Positions 17,627 through 26,539 of a DNA stretch of 64,000 nucleotides are shown one piece after another (the stretch's first letter is position 1; each line of letters opens with the position of its first letter). A model generated the notes under the pieces. It worked only from the letters and a program-made list of their open reading frames with translations, ran no database searches and was not told the origin of the DNA. The translations under genes were made by a program, and so were the position numbers. Source of the stretch: Devosia oryzisoli (GTDB lineage Bacteria; Pseudomonadota; Alphaproteobacteria; Rhizobiales; Devosiaceae); contig NZ_JACYFU010000002.1 of NCBI RefSeq assembly GCF_014837245.1, forward strand, positions 186,001 to 250,000, given 5' to 3'.

Positions 17627-19000
17627 TCAGCTGGCGGCTGGCGCCGGTCCAGCGGCCCGCGCAACAGGCAGTCGAAGGTCGACCTGCAACCCTCCGAGGG
17701 ATGACCGCGTCAGCTCCAGCGTGCCGCCGTACACATCAACCAGTTCCTTGACGATATCCAGCCCCAGTCCGCTGCCGGGCGTTTTCTCGTCGAGCCTGAC
17801 GCCGCGGCGCAACACCTTCTGCACGTCTTGTGGCTCGAGGCCCGGCCCGTCGTCCTCGATCCGCACCGTCAACTGAGTACCACGTGCATCGCGCGCGCTT
17901 CCAAGGCGGACGCGCACCTGGGCGGAAGACCATTTGCAGGCATTGTCGAGGAGGTTGCCCACCATTTCCTCCAGATCGGCTTCGTCGCCGCGGAACCAGG
18001 GCACGCCCGTGTCCGGCGTCTCGAATTCAATGTCGACGCCCGAGTGTATCTTGGCCATCACCCGCACGAGCCGTGACAGCACGAGCTGGGCATCGGCGCG
18101 CTTGCCGACAAGCGACGTGCGCGCCGCCAGCCTTGCCCTGTCGAGATAAGTCGTCACCATCCCGCTCATCTTGTCCGCTTCCGAGCGGACGACATCGGCA
18201 AGGGATCCTTGATTCGCCGCCGCTTCGTTGCGCAGCACGGCGATGGGCGTCTTGAGTCCGTGCGCGAGATTGCCCACCTGGCTGCGCGCCCGCTCGATGA
18301 TCTGCGCGTTGGACCGCAGCAGCTCGTTGACCTCTTCGGCGAGGGGGGCGATCTCGCGCGGATAGCGGCCGCCGATCTCTGCCCGCTCCCCTTCCCGCAC
18401 CGCCTCGATGGCGTGACTCAACCGGGCAACCGGACGCATGGCGAAGCGCGCGACGATCGTGCTCATGATGGCCAGCATCGCCCCGACCGCCCCCAAAACG
18501 ATAAAGGCTTGGCCGCGGAAGTCATCCACAAGCTGTTGGATTTCGGTGAAGTTGCCAGAGACCTCAATGGTGTAGCGTCGGTCGCCCACCGAAACCCGCC
18601 GTTCGACGACGCGCAGCTTTGTCCCGAACGCGTCTTCAAGCATTGCAGTGCTGCGGCCCAGGCTATCAGCGGACCTTGAGATTTCCGGGAGGTCGATGCC
18701 CACCACGGACGTCGAGAGATTGACCACCTGGCCACTCTCGTTGCGAATCACCCAGTACCAGCCCGATCGCGGTCGCCCAAAGCGCGGGTCCGCCAGGGCG
18801 ATGTCCGGGCTGCGGGGGTCTTCACTGTCCAGCAAGGCGCCGGCCAGGCTCTCGACGTGGAAGTCGAGCGTCTGGCTGAGGCTGGTGTCGAGGGCGCGTG
18901 TATAGAGTTCGGTCAGCAGGAATCCCGTGGCCACCAGGGCCACGATGAGCCACCCGGCCGACAGCCAGAACAGCGAGGCCGCGATCGACCCCTTGCGCAT
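17627..19000 (-). CDS. feuQ: Sensor histidine kinase, FeuQ-like
   Basis: PhoQ-type sensor kinase of about 457 residues. TM1 lies at about 10-32, an acidic periplasmic sensor domain at about 33-165, TM2 at about 168-190, and a HAMP domain follows. The H-box is NLAHGLKTPIAVLRN, with the HGLKTP form typical of PhoQ/FeuQ kinases. The ATPase domain shows NLLDNACKWS, EDDGPGL and GSGLGLDIV. The frame is open back to 19063 inside feuP, but the ATG at 19000 gives a normal N-terminus just downstream of the feuP stop. Together with the receiver gene and the small periplasmic protein upstream it forms feuN-feuP-feuQ, which in Sinorhizobium controls osmoadaptation and cyclic glucan export. Confidence 0.75.
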   Translation of the reverse strand: MRKGSIAASLFWLSAGWLIVALVATGFLLTELYTRALDTSLSQTLDFHVESLAGALLDSEDPRSPDIALADPRFGRPRSGWYWVIRNESGQVVNLSTSVVGIDLPEISRSADSLGRSTAMLEDAFGTKLRVVERRVSVGDRRYTIEVSGNFTEIQQLVDDFRGQAFIVLGAVGAMLAIMSTIVARFAMRPVARLSHAIEAVREGERAEIGGRYPREIAPLAEEVNELLRSNAQIIERARSQVGNLAHGLKTPIAVLRNEAAANQGSLADVVRSEADKMSGMVTTYLDRARLAARTSLVGKRADAQLVLSRLVRVMAKIHSGVDIEFETPDTGVPWFRGDEADLEEMVGNLLDNACKWSSAQVRVRLGSARDARGTQLTVRIEDDGPGLEPQDVQKVLRRGVRLDEKTPGSGLGLDIVKELVDVYGGTLELTRSSLGGLQVDLRLPVARAAGPAPAAS

Positions 19001-19031
19001 CTTGGCCACTTCCGGCTCCGCGCGGTCGATT

Positions 19032-19691
19032 TCAGTCGTCCGCGATCTGGTAGCCCAGCCCACGCACGGTCTGGATGCACTCGTCCGGCAGCTTCTTGCG
19101 CAGCCGTCCGACGAACACCTCGATGGTGTTGCTGTCGCGGTCGAAGTCCTGGTCGTAGAGGTGCTCGGTCAGTTCGGTGCGCGAGATGACCTTGCCCTTG
19201 TGGTGCATGAGGTAACTGAGGAGCCGCAACTCGTGGCTCGTGAGCTTCACCGCCTGTCCGTCCACAGTCACCTTGCCGGAGCGCACGTCGAGGCGCACCG
19301 GCCCGGCGACAATCTCATTGCTGGCATGCCCGGCGGCGCGGCGCACTAGCGCCCTGAGACGCGCCAGCACTTCTTCCATGTGGAAGGGCTTGGCGACATA
19401 GTCGTCCGCTCCGGCGTCGATACCCTGGACCTTGTCGCTCCAGCGGTCACGCGCCGTCAGCAGGAGAACGGGAACCGTCTTGCCCGCGCGGCGCCATTCC
19501 TCGAGAACCGAGATGCCGTCCATCTGCGGCAGGCCGATGTCGAGCACGATGGCGTCGTACGGCTCCGTGTCGCCGAGGAAATGCCCCTCTTCTCCGTCGA
19601 AGGCGACATCCACCGCGTATCCGGCTTCGCCCAGCGCCTCCTTGAGTTGACGGTTGAGATTGGCATCGTCTTCGACGACCAGGACGCGCAT
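19032..19691 (-). CDS. feuP: OmpR-family response regulator, FeuP-like
   Basis: The protein has 219 residues. The receiver has EDD at 7-9, phospho-acceptor Asp51 in IVLDIGLPQMDG, and Lys in VAKPFH near 101. The winged-helix DNA-binding domain (about 128-218) contains LTSHELRLLSYLMHHKGKVIS and SNTIEVFVGRLRKKL. Phrases such as FDGEEGHFLGDTEPYDAIVLD and AGADDYVAKPFHMEEVLARL are close to rhizobial FeuP as I remember it. It lies between the small periplasmic protein gene and the kinase gene, giving the feuNPQ order. Regulon genes are not identifiable in the window, except perhaps neighbouring envelope genes. Confidence 0.8.
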   Translation of the reverse strand: MRVLVVEDDANLNRQLKEALGEAGYAVDVAFDGEEGHFLGDTEPYDAIVLDIGLPQMDGISVLEEWRRAGKTVPVLLLTARDRWSDKVQGIDAGADDYVAKPFHMEEVLARLRALVRRAAGHASNEIVAGPVRLDVRSGKVTVDGQAVKLTSHELRLLSYLMHHKGKVISRTELTEHLYDQDFDRDSNTIEVFVGRLRKKLPDECIQTVRGLGYQIADD

Positions 19692-19713
19692 GGGCGGCTC
19701 CGACTCGAATTGG

Positions 19714-20013
19714 CTATTGAGCGCTAAGGGTCACGTTCCGCGCCGTTCCGTCCGGGTTCAGCACGCCGATCACATATATCAGACCGCCGCCCTCGTCACA
19801 GACCTGGACACTGAGAATTTCTGCATTCGGGTCAATGCCGGCCTCAGCCAGGACCGTGTCGAGCGACTTGATCTGGCCTGAGGAGACGGCATCCTGGATC
19901 TGGTAGCGGTCAAGGCATCCTGCGGCGGATGCTGCAGTCCCGCCGCCAGCCACGAGGGCAAGGGCAAGCGCTGCAGCAGCACCGACAGATTTTAGGGAGA
20001 GTTTCGTTTTCAT
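19714..20013 (-). CDS. feuN: Small secreted PepSY-like protein, probable FeuN
   Basis: Predicted periplasmic protein of 99 residues from the ATG at 20013. The signal peptide (about 1-31) ends at ASAAG. The mature part of about 68 residues has two cysteines that could pair and a PepSY-like pattern (QIQDAVSSGQIKSLDTVLAE, then the strand-forming QVCDEGGGLIYVIGVLNPDG). In Sinorhizobium meliloti FeuN is a small periplasmic inhibitor of FeuQ encoded just upstream of feuP, and this gene has that position, size and secretion signal. I infer the same role. A longer frame to 20079 exists but would bury the signal peptide. Confidence 0.7.
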   Translation of the reverse strand: MKTKLSLKSVGAAAALALALVAGGGTAASAAGCLDRYQIQDAVSSGQIKSLDTVLAEAGIDPNAEILSVQVCDEGGGLIYVIGVLNPDGTARNVTLSAQ

Positions 20014-20094
20014 GCGGGCCACCCTACGGGTCCGTTGCTGAATGGGACATGAATGCGGCAGGCGGTCACATTTCCCCATCAGCCCTAAAGGCAG

Positions 20095-20280
20095 TCACTG
20101 CCTCAAGGTTTCACTCTTGAGGCCGCGACGCAAGAACATCACCGCCAGGGCCTCGAGCACAAGGCTCCCCGCCGAGCCGCCCTCAAGGCTGGGAAGATCG
20201 ATCCCCATGATCTGCGCCACGCCCGCTAGCAGCATGATTGCGGCGACAATATAGGTCTTGTAGCCCGAAAGACTGGTCAT
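20095..20280 (-). CDS. Nested in-frame holin-like ORF with its own start signal
   Basis: An ATG at 20280, in frame within the endolysin, is preceded seven bases upstream by AAGGAG (minus strand, 20288-20293), a full Shine-Dalgarno sequence in the middle of a coding frame. It would give a 61-residue protein (MTSLSGYKTYIVAAIMLLAG at its N-terminus) with two hydrophobic segments and a basic C-terminus, as in small rhizobial holins. I infer either a dual-start gene making both a fusion and a free holin, or an endolysin and a holin that have fused by loss of the stop codon between them. Confidence 0.5.
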   Translation of the reverse strand: MTSLSGYKTYIVAAIMLLAGVAQIMGIDLPSLEGGSAGSLVLEALAVMFLRRGLKSETLRQ

Positions 20281-20832
20281 CTCGACACTCCTTGGTCTGG
20301 TTGGTTGCTCGACCATGGCCTTGGCCGTGGCGCGAACGTCCTTGACGCGGGCGGTCCAGCCGGCGCCGAAAACGGAAAAATTTGCAAGTCGCTGCAGAAA
20401 GACCAGCCGCTGGTCGCAGATCGCGTCGATGATCTCGTTGACCTCGGCCTGCTGCGCTGCGCGTTCGGTCACCGGGCCGACCACACCGTCCGCCGCAACG
20501 CCCAGCGCCGCCTGCATCGTCCGCACGGCACGGTCCGGCCCGGAATTGACGGCATAGTCGAAGAGGGCAAGATCGATTCCCGGCGGCAGGCGGTCGGTTC
20601 CGCAGGCCGTCCAGTAGAGGGCGCGGTAGATGCGACCTGCCTCTTCCCGCCCAAGGTCCCGCACCTCCGATTTGGGGAGCGCTGACCATGGGGAGACGTG
20701 GCGCCAGCGCGCCAGGGTCTTGCGGTTGATGCCGAACTTGGTCGCGCCTCCGGGGTCGGCAGGGTGATCGGCATAGCCACCTTCGTGCCGCAGCACCTCG
20801 CCAAGGCACCGTTCAAACCGGCTGTCACTCAT
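20095..20832 (-). CDS. GTA-linked endolysin: GH108 muramidase fused to a holin-like tail
   Basis: The protein has 245 residues. Residues 1-85 are a glycoside hydrolase 108 (N-acetylmuramidase) domain with the EGGY motif and catalytic Glu17, followed by DPGGATKFGIN. Residues about 90-180 match the peptidoglycan-binding domain usually paired with GH108 (FDYAVNSGPDRAVRTMQAAL, ADGVVGPVT). From residue 185 to the end comes a hydrophobic stretch (YIVAAIMLLAGVAQIMGI, then VLEALAVMFLRRGL) that looks like a small holin. The gene overlaps the g15-like tail gene by eight bases, so it is the last gene of the GTA transcript. In Rhodobacter the GTA lysis genes are at another locus; here lysis is built into the cluster. 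Confidence 0.85.
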   Translation of the reverse strand: MSDSRFERCLGEVLRHEGGYADHPADPGGATKFGINRKTLARWRHVSPWSALPKSEVRDLGREEAGRIYRALYWTACGTDRLPPGIDLALFDYAVNSGPDRAVRTMQAALGVAADGVVGPVTERAAQQAEVNEIIDAICDQRLVFLQRLANFSVFGAGWTARVKDVRATAKAMVEQPTRPRSVEMTSLSGYKTYIVAAIMLLAGVAQIMGIDLPSLEGGSAGSLVLEALAVMFLRRGLKSETLRQ

Positions 20833-23800
20833 CGAATACCCCCTCCGCTAGATACCCATCGCCCAGCAACGGACTGATCTGCGCCACCGAAAACGTGAAA
20901 CTTTCAGCCATCGCGCCAAAATCGACGATCTGATCGGCCAGCGTGTAGGTGGCCTCGGCGGCATTGCTCACCCAAATGCGCTTGACGGACGGGCCCGACC
21001 TGATGGTCACCCGATACATCTCGGGCAAGGCATCGCTTTGCGCTTCCGCCACGCCCCAGTTCCCCGTGTCGCCACGGCTGCAGCGCATCCAGTCCAGCGC
21101 GATGTCGCCGTTGGTCTGGCGTGCTGCCGCCAGGTGCACGGGCGCCAGCAGCCGCGCCGGGCCGGCCTCCAGCGCCACCTCCACCAGTCGGCCCGTCGTG
21201 TCCATGCGTCCGGCGTAGACACGGAGCAGGCGCGGCGCGCCCAGTCCTTGCGGGTCCACCGGAAGCGAGACGAGGCGCGTATCGAGCACGACAACAGCAT
21301 TGCCCGCCGACGCTATGCCCATCGCCTCGCCGGTGCCCTCGAGCCCCCGCAGCAGCCGGGTCAACCGGTATTGCCGGGGTGCCACCAGCTCCGCTCTGGC
21401 GAACCCCAGCACCTCCCAGCCGCCCGCATCCGTCGCCACGGCGAGCCGGTTCGCGCCACCCAATACGGCGGCCTCGGCCGCATCGGCCAGGTGTCCACTC
21501 TGGAGAACGATCTCTGCCGTACTCGCGTCGTCCCATACAGCGGTTGCTCCCGGCGCCATCGGCGCCAGCAAACGACCGGCGACCATGGGCCGATCCAGGC
21601 GGCAGAGCTCGGCGCCGGTCGTCTCTTCCGTGACCTGCACCCAACCGGGCCATGGATTGGCATAGGCCCCCAGCACCAGCCGCGTTTGGCCGGGCGCATC
21701 GGGCCGCGCCGGAAGATGGGCCGCCACAACCAGCGGCGCCACAAGCGGCTTGGCCACCTCGCCCCTGTATTCCGGACGATCGCCGCCCACCCCCACCGCA
21801 TCGGCAGGGGGCACGGCGTGGGCCACCACCCGGCGCGTGGCCCCGTCCCGGATTTCCGCGATCTCATACGGCGTGCCGTCGAGCGCCACCCGGTCGCCCA
21901 CCTCCACTGCGAGCAGCGCCGGCGGCAGGGCAAATTCCAGGCTGTCCTGCTGGCTCCCGCGCAGGTCGAGCAAACGCTCGGCAGCAAGCCGCGCGTCTGA
22001 CGGATCCAGAACAAAGGCGGTGGCCTGCATGTCGAGAGGTCCCGTCCCCGGTCGCACGGCAGTGGCCGTGGCACTCTGGTAATCGCGCTCCCGCTCGAAA
22101 TGGCTCACGGTCAGCCGGGCCGGCCGCTCTTCGGCCTGCGCCCGGCGCTTGGTGATGACAGGCCCCTCGCCTTCCGCAAGATGCTCCTCGACGAATGCCA
22201 TCGGCGCGGCCGTCGCGGCGGGTTCGGCAACAAGCTTCCCCGCGCTGGCCCGCAGCTCGAGGCCCGCAACGTCCAGCACCGGCTCGATCGCCTCGCGCGC
22301 CGATCCGGGCCGGGAGAGCGTGTAGCCGCCAATCAGCGGCGCCCCGGCCGCCGCCTCGACAGCACAGCCGTGCTCGGAAGCGATGGCCGCGATCAGTTCG
22401 TCGCTGGCGAGGGCTCCGAGCCGTCCGGTCAACCAGTGGCCGGTGGCGTGGTTGGGCCCATCGGCCCAGATGTCGGCAAGGCCCGGAAACGCCGGGAACG
22501 GCCGCGCGTCCCAGGTCCAGCAGGTCAGCCGCTCGCGATCCACCATGCCGGCCGGATTGTTGTCGGCGTTCGCCCAGAACCGATGATGCGCCCGCAGCAC
22601 CTGCCGCTGGATCAATCCGTCCGGCGTTCCGGCGGAAAAGTAGGGCCGCCCGTCCTCGGCGCTTTTCTCGTCGCCAAAAATGTTGGGCTGGTTCGCGCCC
22701 TTGTCGACGGCACCACACCCGATCTCGGTCAGCCACACCGGCTTCGACCCCGGCACCCATGCCGTCGGTGTTGCTGATCGCACGCCGCCGGGCCGATCAT
22801 GGTGGTGCAGGCTCCAGAAGGAACGGATGTCCTTGTAGCGCCACACCCAGGGCTCGCCATACGCACCATCGGTGATCGGCGTGCGCTGCTGCGCCATGCG
22901 CTCGGCAGCACTGGCGTAGTACCAGTCAAAGCCCTCGCCGCCCGCGATATTGCCGGCCAGATAGTCCAGATCGTAGCTGTTCCGCGCCACCTGCCGGTCG
23001 AGATGGGTCTCGCCATCGCGCCAATCGCTGAGCGGCATGTAGCAGTCGATGCCCACCGCATCGATCTCCGGCGCCGCCCACAGCGGATCGAGATGAAAGA
23101 CCTTTTCTCCGCCCTCGCCCGTGCCCGAATACTCGCTCCAGTCCGCGGCATAGGTGAGCTTTGTCTGCGGTCCCACGACCGCCCGCACCTCGGCAACGAG
23201 ATCGATTAGCGCCTCGACGAAGGGAAACGCATCACCCTCGGCGCGCAGCGTGGTCAGTCCGACCAGCTCCGAGCCGATCAGCAGCGCATCCACCCCACCT
23301 ATGGCCGCAGCCAGCGCGGCATAGTGCAGGATCATGGCGCGATAGCTCGCAGCGAAGGCGTCGATCTGGTCGCGCACCGCTCCGGTCCGGTGTGGCGAAC
23401 CCGCCTGCCCGGGAGCTGGATCACAGGTAACGCGCCCGCGCCAGGGGTAGGCGGCCTGCTCAGCGCCCCCATAAGGATCCGGTATGCCGTTGCCCGGCGG
23501 CAGGTCCATCAGGATCAGCGGGTAAAGCGTCACCTGGAGCCCGCGCGCCTTCAGGTCGGCGATGGCGGCCAGCACCGCGCTGTCGGCAGGCGTCCCGCCA
23601 TAGGCAGGCCCGCCATCATGGGTGGAGACGACCGGCACCTCGGCACGCCCCAAGCCCGCCACGGACCACGTCACCCCCTCGATTTCCCGCACCGCCGCTT
23701 CGACCCGCGGGCCGATCGCGCAGGACCCGCAGCGCAGGTCGTCGCCGAACCAGGCCACCACCAGCGAGACATGCGCCAGGTTCGGGCAAAGGTCCTGCAA

Positions 23801-24553
23801 CTCGTCCAGCGACGCCGTCCAGTCGCTGACGCCGGAGACAAGATGCGCGTTCTCGCTCACCCCCTGCCCCGGCCCCAGCACGCGCACGCGCGGCGCCGGG
23901 TCATAGCCAAACTCCGTTGCTCCGGGGATCACCGTCACCGCCCGGATGGCCGGCTCCAGATCACCCACCACGCGGCACAGCTCGGCGGTGATCTGCGGGA
24001 TGCGATTGCCGAAGCGCGAGAGCGGCAGGTTCTCGAAGACGATGTAGCAGAGCCCCCGATAGGCCGGCGCCTTGCCGCTGCCCTGCGTTGCCTCGATCAG
24101 GCTGTCGGGCAGTTGCTCGTCCGACCCGTCATAGAAGCGAAGGGTGAGGCCGCGCGTATCCAGCACCTGCCCGTCGGCCCAGAGCCGGCCGAGACGCGCC
24201 ACTTTTCCCTCGCAGAAGCCGATGGCGAAGCTGGCGCCGATCTCGTCCTTCTCCTGGCCGCCGCCAAGCCCCTTGGCGCCGCTCGTCTCCCCACCCAGCC
24301 GTTCCAGTTCGCGGGCCCAGATGATGTTGCCGGCCATCCGCCCCCAGCCATAGAGCCTCGGGATCGCCGCGCCCTCGCTCGAACCACCCAGGCGCACGTC
24401 AAAGCTTGCCGCCTCGGGCTTGTCGCCAAACAGCATGCCATCGATCGCGTTGCCGGCCAGTGCGCCCAGCGCCCGGCCGATGGTCGCCCCGATCGGGCCG
24501 CCAACGAGCGCGCCGGCAAATTGCCCGGCAACGGAAAGTGCCAGAGTGGCCAT
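20825..24553 (-). CDS. GTA baseplate/tail megaprotein (g15-like, TIM-barrel domain)
   Basis: Counterpart of RcGTA g15 (rcc01698). The protein has 1242 residues. The N-terminal domain has Gly/Ala-rich amphipathic segments (GALVGGPIGATIGRALGALA). A GTA TIM-barrel domain (about 420-700) contains DWSEY, WAAPEIDAVGIDCYMPLSDW and KPVWLTEIGCGAVDKG. A phage-tail-3-type domain follows (about 780-950), with all-beta domains to the C-terminus. It forms the distal tail or megatron that contacts the host surface. It overlaps the downstream endolysin by eight bases and starts 44 bases after the g14-like gene. Confidence 0.93.
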   Translation of the reverse strand: MATLALSVAGQFAGALVGGPIGATIGRALGALAGNAIDGMLFGDKPEAASFDVRLGGSSEGAAIPRLYGWGRMAGNIIWARELERLGGETSGAKGLGGGQEKDEIGASFAIGFCEGKVARLGRLWADGQVLDTRGLTLRFYDGSDEQLPDSLIEATQGSGKAPAYRGLCYIVFENLPLSRFGNRIPQITAELCRVVGDLEPAIRAVTVIPGATEFGYDPAPRVRVLGPGQGVSENAHLVSGVSDWTASLDELQDLCPNLAHVSLVVAWFGDDLRCGSCAIGPRVEAAVREIEGVTWSVAGLGRAEVPVVSTHDGGPAYGGTPADSAVLAAIADLKARGLQVTLYPLILMDLPPGNGIPDPYGGAEQAAYPWRGRVTCDPAPGQAGSPHRTGAVRDQIDAFAASYRAMILHYAALAAAIGGVDALLIGSELVGLTTLRAEGDAFPFVEALIDLVAEVRAVVGPQTKLTYAADWSEYSGTGEGGEKVFHLDPLWAAPEIDAVGIDCYMPLSDWRDGETHLDRQVARNSYDLDYLAGNIAGGEGFDWYYASAAERMAQQRTPITDGAYGEPWVWRYKDIRSFWSLHHHDRPGGVRSATPTAWVPGSKPVWLTEIGCGAVDKGANQPNIFGDEKSAEDGRPYFSAGTPDGLIQRQVLRAHHRFWANADNNPAGMVDRERLTCWTWDARPFPAFPGLADIWADGPNHATGHWLTGRLGALASDELIAAIASEHGCAVEAAAGAPLIGGYTLSRPGSAREAIEPVLDVAGLELRASAGKLVAEPAATAAPMAFVEEHLAEGEGPVITKRRAQAEERPARLTVSHFERERDYQSATATAVRPGTGPLDMQATAFVLDPSDARLAAERLLDLRGSQQDSLEFALPPALLAVEVGDRVALDGTPYEIAEIRDGATRRVVAHAVPPADAVGVGGDRPEYRGEVAKPLVAPLVVAAHLPARPDAPGQTRLVLGAYANPWPGWVQVTEETTGAELCRLDRPMVAGRLLAPMAPGATAVWDDASTAEIVLQSGHLADAAEAAVLGGANRLAVATDAGGWEVLGFARAELVAPRQYRLTRLLRGLEGTGEAMGIASAGNAVVVLDTRLVSLPVDPQGLGAPRLLRVYAGRMDTTGRLVEVALEAGPARLLAPVHLAAARQTNGDIALDWMRCSRGDTGNWGVAEAQSDALPEMYRVTIRSGPSVKRIWVSNAAEATYTLADQIVDFGAMAESFTFSVAQISPLLGDGYLAEGVFDE

Positions 24554-24597
24554 CGTCCAACTCCAAAATCAGAAAAATGACGCCCGCTGCCGGCCCG

Positions 24598-25014
24598 TCA
24601 GGGGAAGCGGAAGCGTCCGCTCACCCGCCGCGCCCAACCCGGCGTCAGGTTTGCCTCGACCACGCCCAGGCGCTCCTGCGCATGGATGAACCGCTGCGGC
24701 GCCGCCAGAATGCCGCAGTGCCTGGCCTCCGCCATGCCGCAGAGCGTGAACAGCAGCACGTCTCCGGCCGAAGGCGTTGTGTCTGCTGCGACCAGGTATG
24801 TCCGCGCTGCATCTCCCAACGCCCCGGCGTTCAACGGGTCCCGCATGTCCGCGCGATAGGGCGGGATCACCACCGGCTCCTCGCCGTAGAGCGCCCGCCA
24901 GACGCCACGCAGCAGGCCAAGGCAATCGCACCCGGCGCCGAGCGTCGACGCCCGGTGGCGGTAGGGTGTGCCTAGCCACAGCCTTGCCGCTCCAACCACG
25001 TCGTCGCCCGTCAC
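24598..25014 (-). CDS. GTA NlpC/P60 peptidase (g14-like)
   Basis: Counterpart of RcGTA g14. The protein has 138 residues and is an NlpC/P60-fold cell-wall peptidase carried in the tail tip, thought to cut peptide cross-links for DNA entry. The catalytic Cys is in GAGCDCLGLLRGVW (first Cys near residue 29) and the His is in ARHCGIL near residue 101. The ATG overlaps the g13-like stop by four bases. It is shorter than stand-alone cell-wall NlpC enzymes and has no signal peptide, as expected for a virion component. Confidence 0.93.
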   Translation of the reverse strand: MTGDDVVGAARLWLGTPYRHRASTLGAGCDCLGLLRGVWRALYGEEPVVIPPYRADMRDPLNAGALGDAARTYLVAADTTPSAGDVLLFTLCGMAEARHCGILAAPQRFIHAQERLGVVEANLTPGWARRVSGRFRFP

Positions 25015-25901
25015 GGCACCACCGCCCGTCCATCCAGCGCATCGCCCTCGCCCGGGTGGCGCAGCACGTAATCATTGCCCGGGATGTGCGGAAAGCCGCG
25101 GAAGTTGACCGCGTTGCCGAACTTGACCCGGCAGGTGGCGAACCGGCGGTCGCACCCCGCCGTGAGAGCGAGACTGTCACCAACCTCTACCCAGTCCCCC
25201 ACCCTCTGGGCAAAACCCAGCACGTCGTCACCGTCCATGCGCTGATGGGTCAGCACTGCGTCGCCCAGTCCGCTTCGCGCGCCGTCGATCCACCGCGCCA
25301 TGCCGAACGAGAACCAGCCTTCGTCAAAACTCTCGATGCCGCTCACGCGCAGGCGGAACGCATCGTCCACCGCCGTCACTACGGCGCTGGCCGTGAAGGC
25401 CGGAGCCATCAGATCGACACCACAGCGCGCATCGCCCACCACCGCATCGCAGAGCCGCTGGTAGACGCGGCCGTGTGTCACGTTCAGCGCCTGTTGCGGC
25501 GACCGCAGCTCGGCCCGAAACACACCGTCTTCGCGCACGATCTCGCCGATCGTATCCACGCGCAGCAGCACGCGCTGCGCCGGCTCAATCCAGTTCACCA
25601 CCCAGCTTTCAACCCGCGCGCCGTCATAGCGCCCCAAGGCAATGTCGGTTTCGTGGATGGCGGGGCTGTCGAGAATACCCAGCACCTCGCCCGTATCCAC
25701 CCCGCCGCCCAGCCGCGCCGGCACCTCGCCGCTGTCGAGCCCCCAGGCCGGGCTGCACACCGTCCCGTCCACCAACAGGTCCCGATCATGGTCGGTGAAC
25801 CCCAGCGTCACGCCATCGCTGCGCCTGATGCGCCAACAGCGCGCCAGCGTGGTCTCGCTCTGCTCCAGGTGCTCCGCCAGAGCCACATCCAGCGTCCTCA
25901 T
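25011..25901 (-). CDS. GTA tail hub protein, DUF2163 (g13-like)
   Basis: Counterpart of RcGTA g13. The protein has 296 residues with DUF2163 and the C-terminal BR0599-type motif TAGCDRRFATCRVKFGN followed by FRGFPHIPGND. Cysteines in DARCGVD, AGCDRR and ATCRV match the set expected to hold an iron-sulphur cluster in phage lambda gpL-type hubs, and RcGTA hubs are reported to carry one. It forms the tail hub on which the megatron assembles. It overlaps both neighbours by four bases. Confidence 0.92.
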   Translation of the reverse strand: MRTLDVALAEHLEQSETTLARCWRIRRSDGVTLGFTDHDRDLLVDGTVCSPAWGLDSGEVPARLGGGVDTGEVLGILDSPAIHETDIALGRYDGARVESWVVNWIEPAQRVLLRVDTIGEIVREDGVFRAELRSPQQALNVTHGRVYQRLCDAVVGDARCGVDLMAPAFTASAVVTAVDDAFRLRVSGIESFDEGWFSFGMARWIDGARSGLGDAVLTHQRMDGDDVLGFAQRVGDWVEVGDSLALTAGCDRRFATCRVKFGNAVNFRGFPHIPGNDYVLRHPGEGDALDGRAVVP

Positions 25902-26518
25902 GGCAGGATCTCCACCAGCGGAATATTGGGCGCCTCCGCGCCATCGAAGCCGTTGAGCTCGATGTCGAGCCGGTCCGTGTCGAACCGCACCGGCACGTCG
26001 AACAAGAAACCTGCCGTCACCGCCACGCCGGCCCCCGGCGGCACGGCGAAACCCAGCTCCCCGGTCGTGACGTCAATGGTCCAGCCCGTGGAGACCTCCT
26101 CCCCCTCGAGCGCGACCCGCACCGTCCCCGCCACCGGCTTGGCAATCGGTCGCAAATAGGGGTCGAACGCCGCGCCATAGCGCTTGGTCAGCGGAAAAAC
26201 CGTCCGCTTTCCATCGCCCACGCCGACGGCCTGGTCCAGTGCGGTGGGGGTCGCACCGCCCGAGGAAAAATCGAGCCCGTCGCGCCACAGGAAGCCATGC
26301 AGCCGCCCGCGCCGCTCCTCGAAGAAGGCCAGCACCGCCTGCATGTCTGCCCGGGACTTTATCCCGTACCCGGCGTTGTAGCGCCGCCGCGAATGCGCCC
26401 AGCGCCCGTTGCGCCGCTCGCCGCCACCCGCCAGCGTCGCCACCTCGGTCCGCCGCTCCGGCCCACCCCGCGCCCCCAGCGCAATATCGAGCGGAAACCG
26501 CACATGATGAAAAGCCAT
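25898..26518 (-). CDS. GTA distal tail protein, DUF2460 (g12-like)
   Basis: Counterpart of RcGTA g12. The protein has 206 residues with the DUF2460 signature MAFHHVRFPLDIALGARGGP at the start and RRRYNAGYGIKSRADMQAVL in the middle. It forms the distal tail ring below the tail tube. It is coupled to the g13-like gene by ATGA. A repeat-filled spacer of about 245 bases separates it from the g11-like gene upstream. Confidence 0.9.
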   Translation of the reverse strand: MAFHHVRFPLDIALGARGGPERRTEVATLAGGGERRNGRWAHSRRRYNAGYGIKSRADMQAVLAFFEERRGRLHGFLWRDGLDFSSGGATPTALDQAVGVGDGKRTVFPLTKRYGAAFDPYLRPIAKPVAGTVRVALEGEEVSTGWTIDVTTGELGFAVPPGAGVAVTAGFLFDVPVRFDTDRLDIELNGFDGAEAPNIPLVEILP

Positions 26519-26539
26519 TCGAGTTCCTCCGGATCACCG

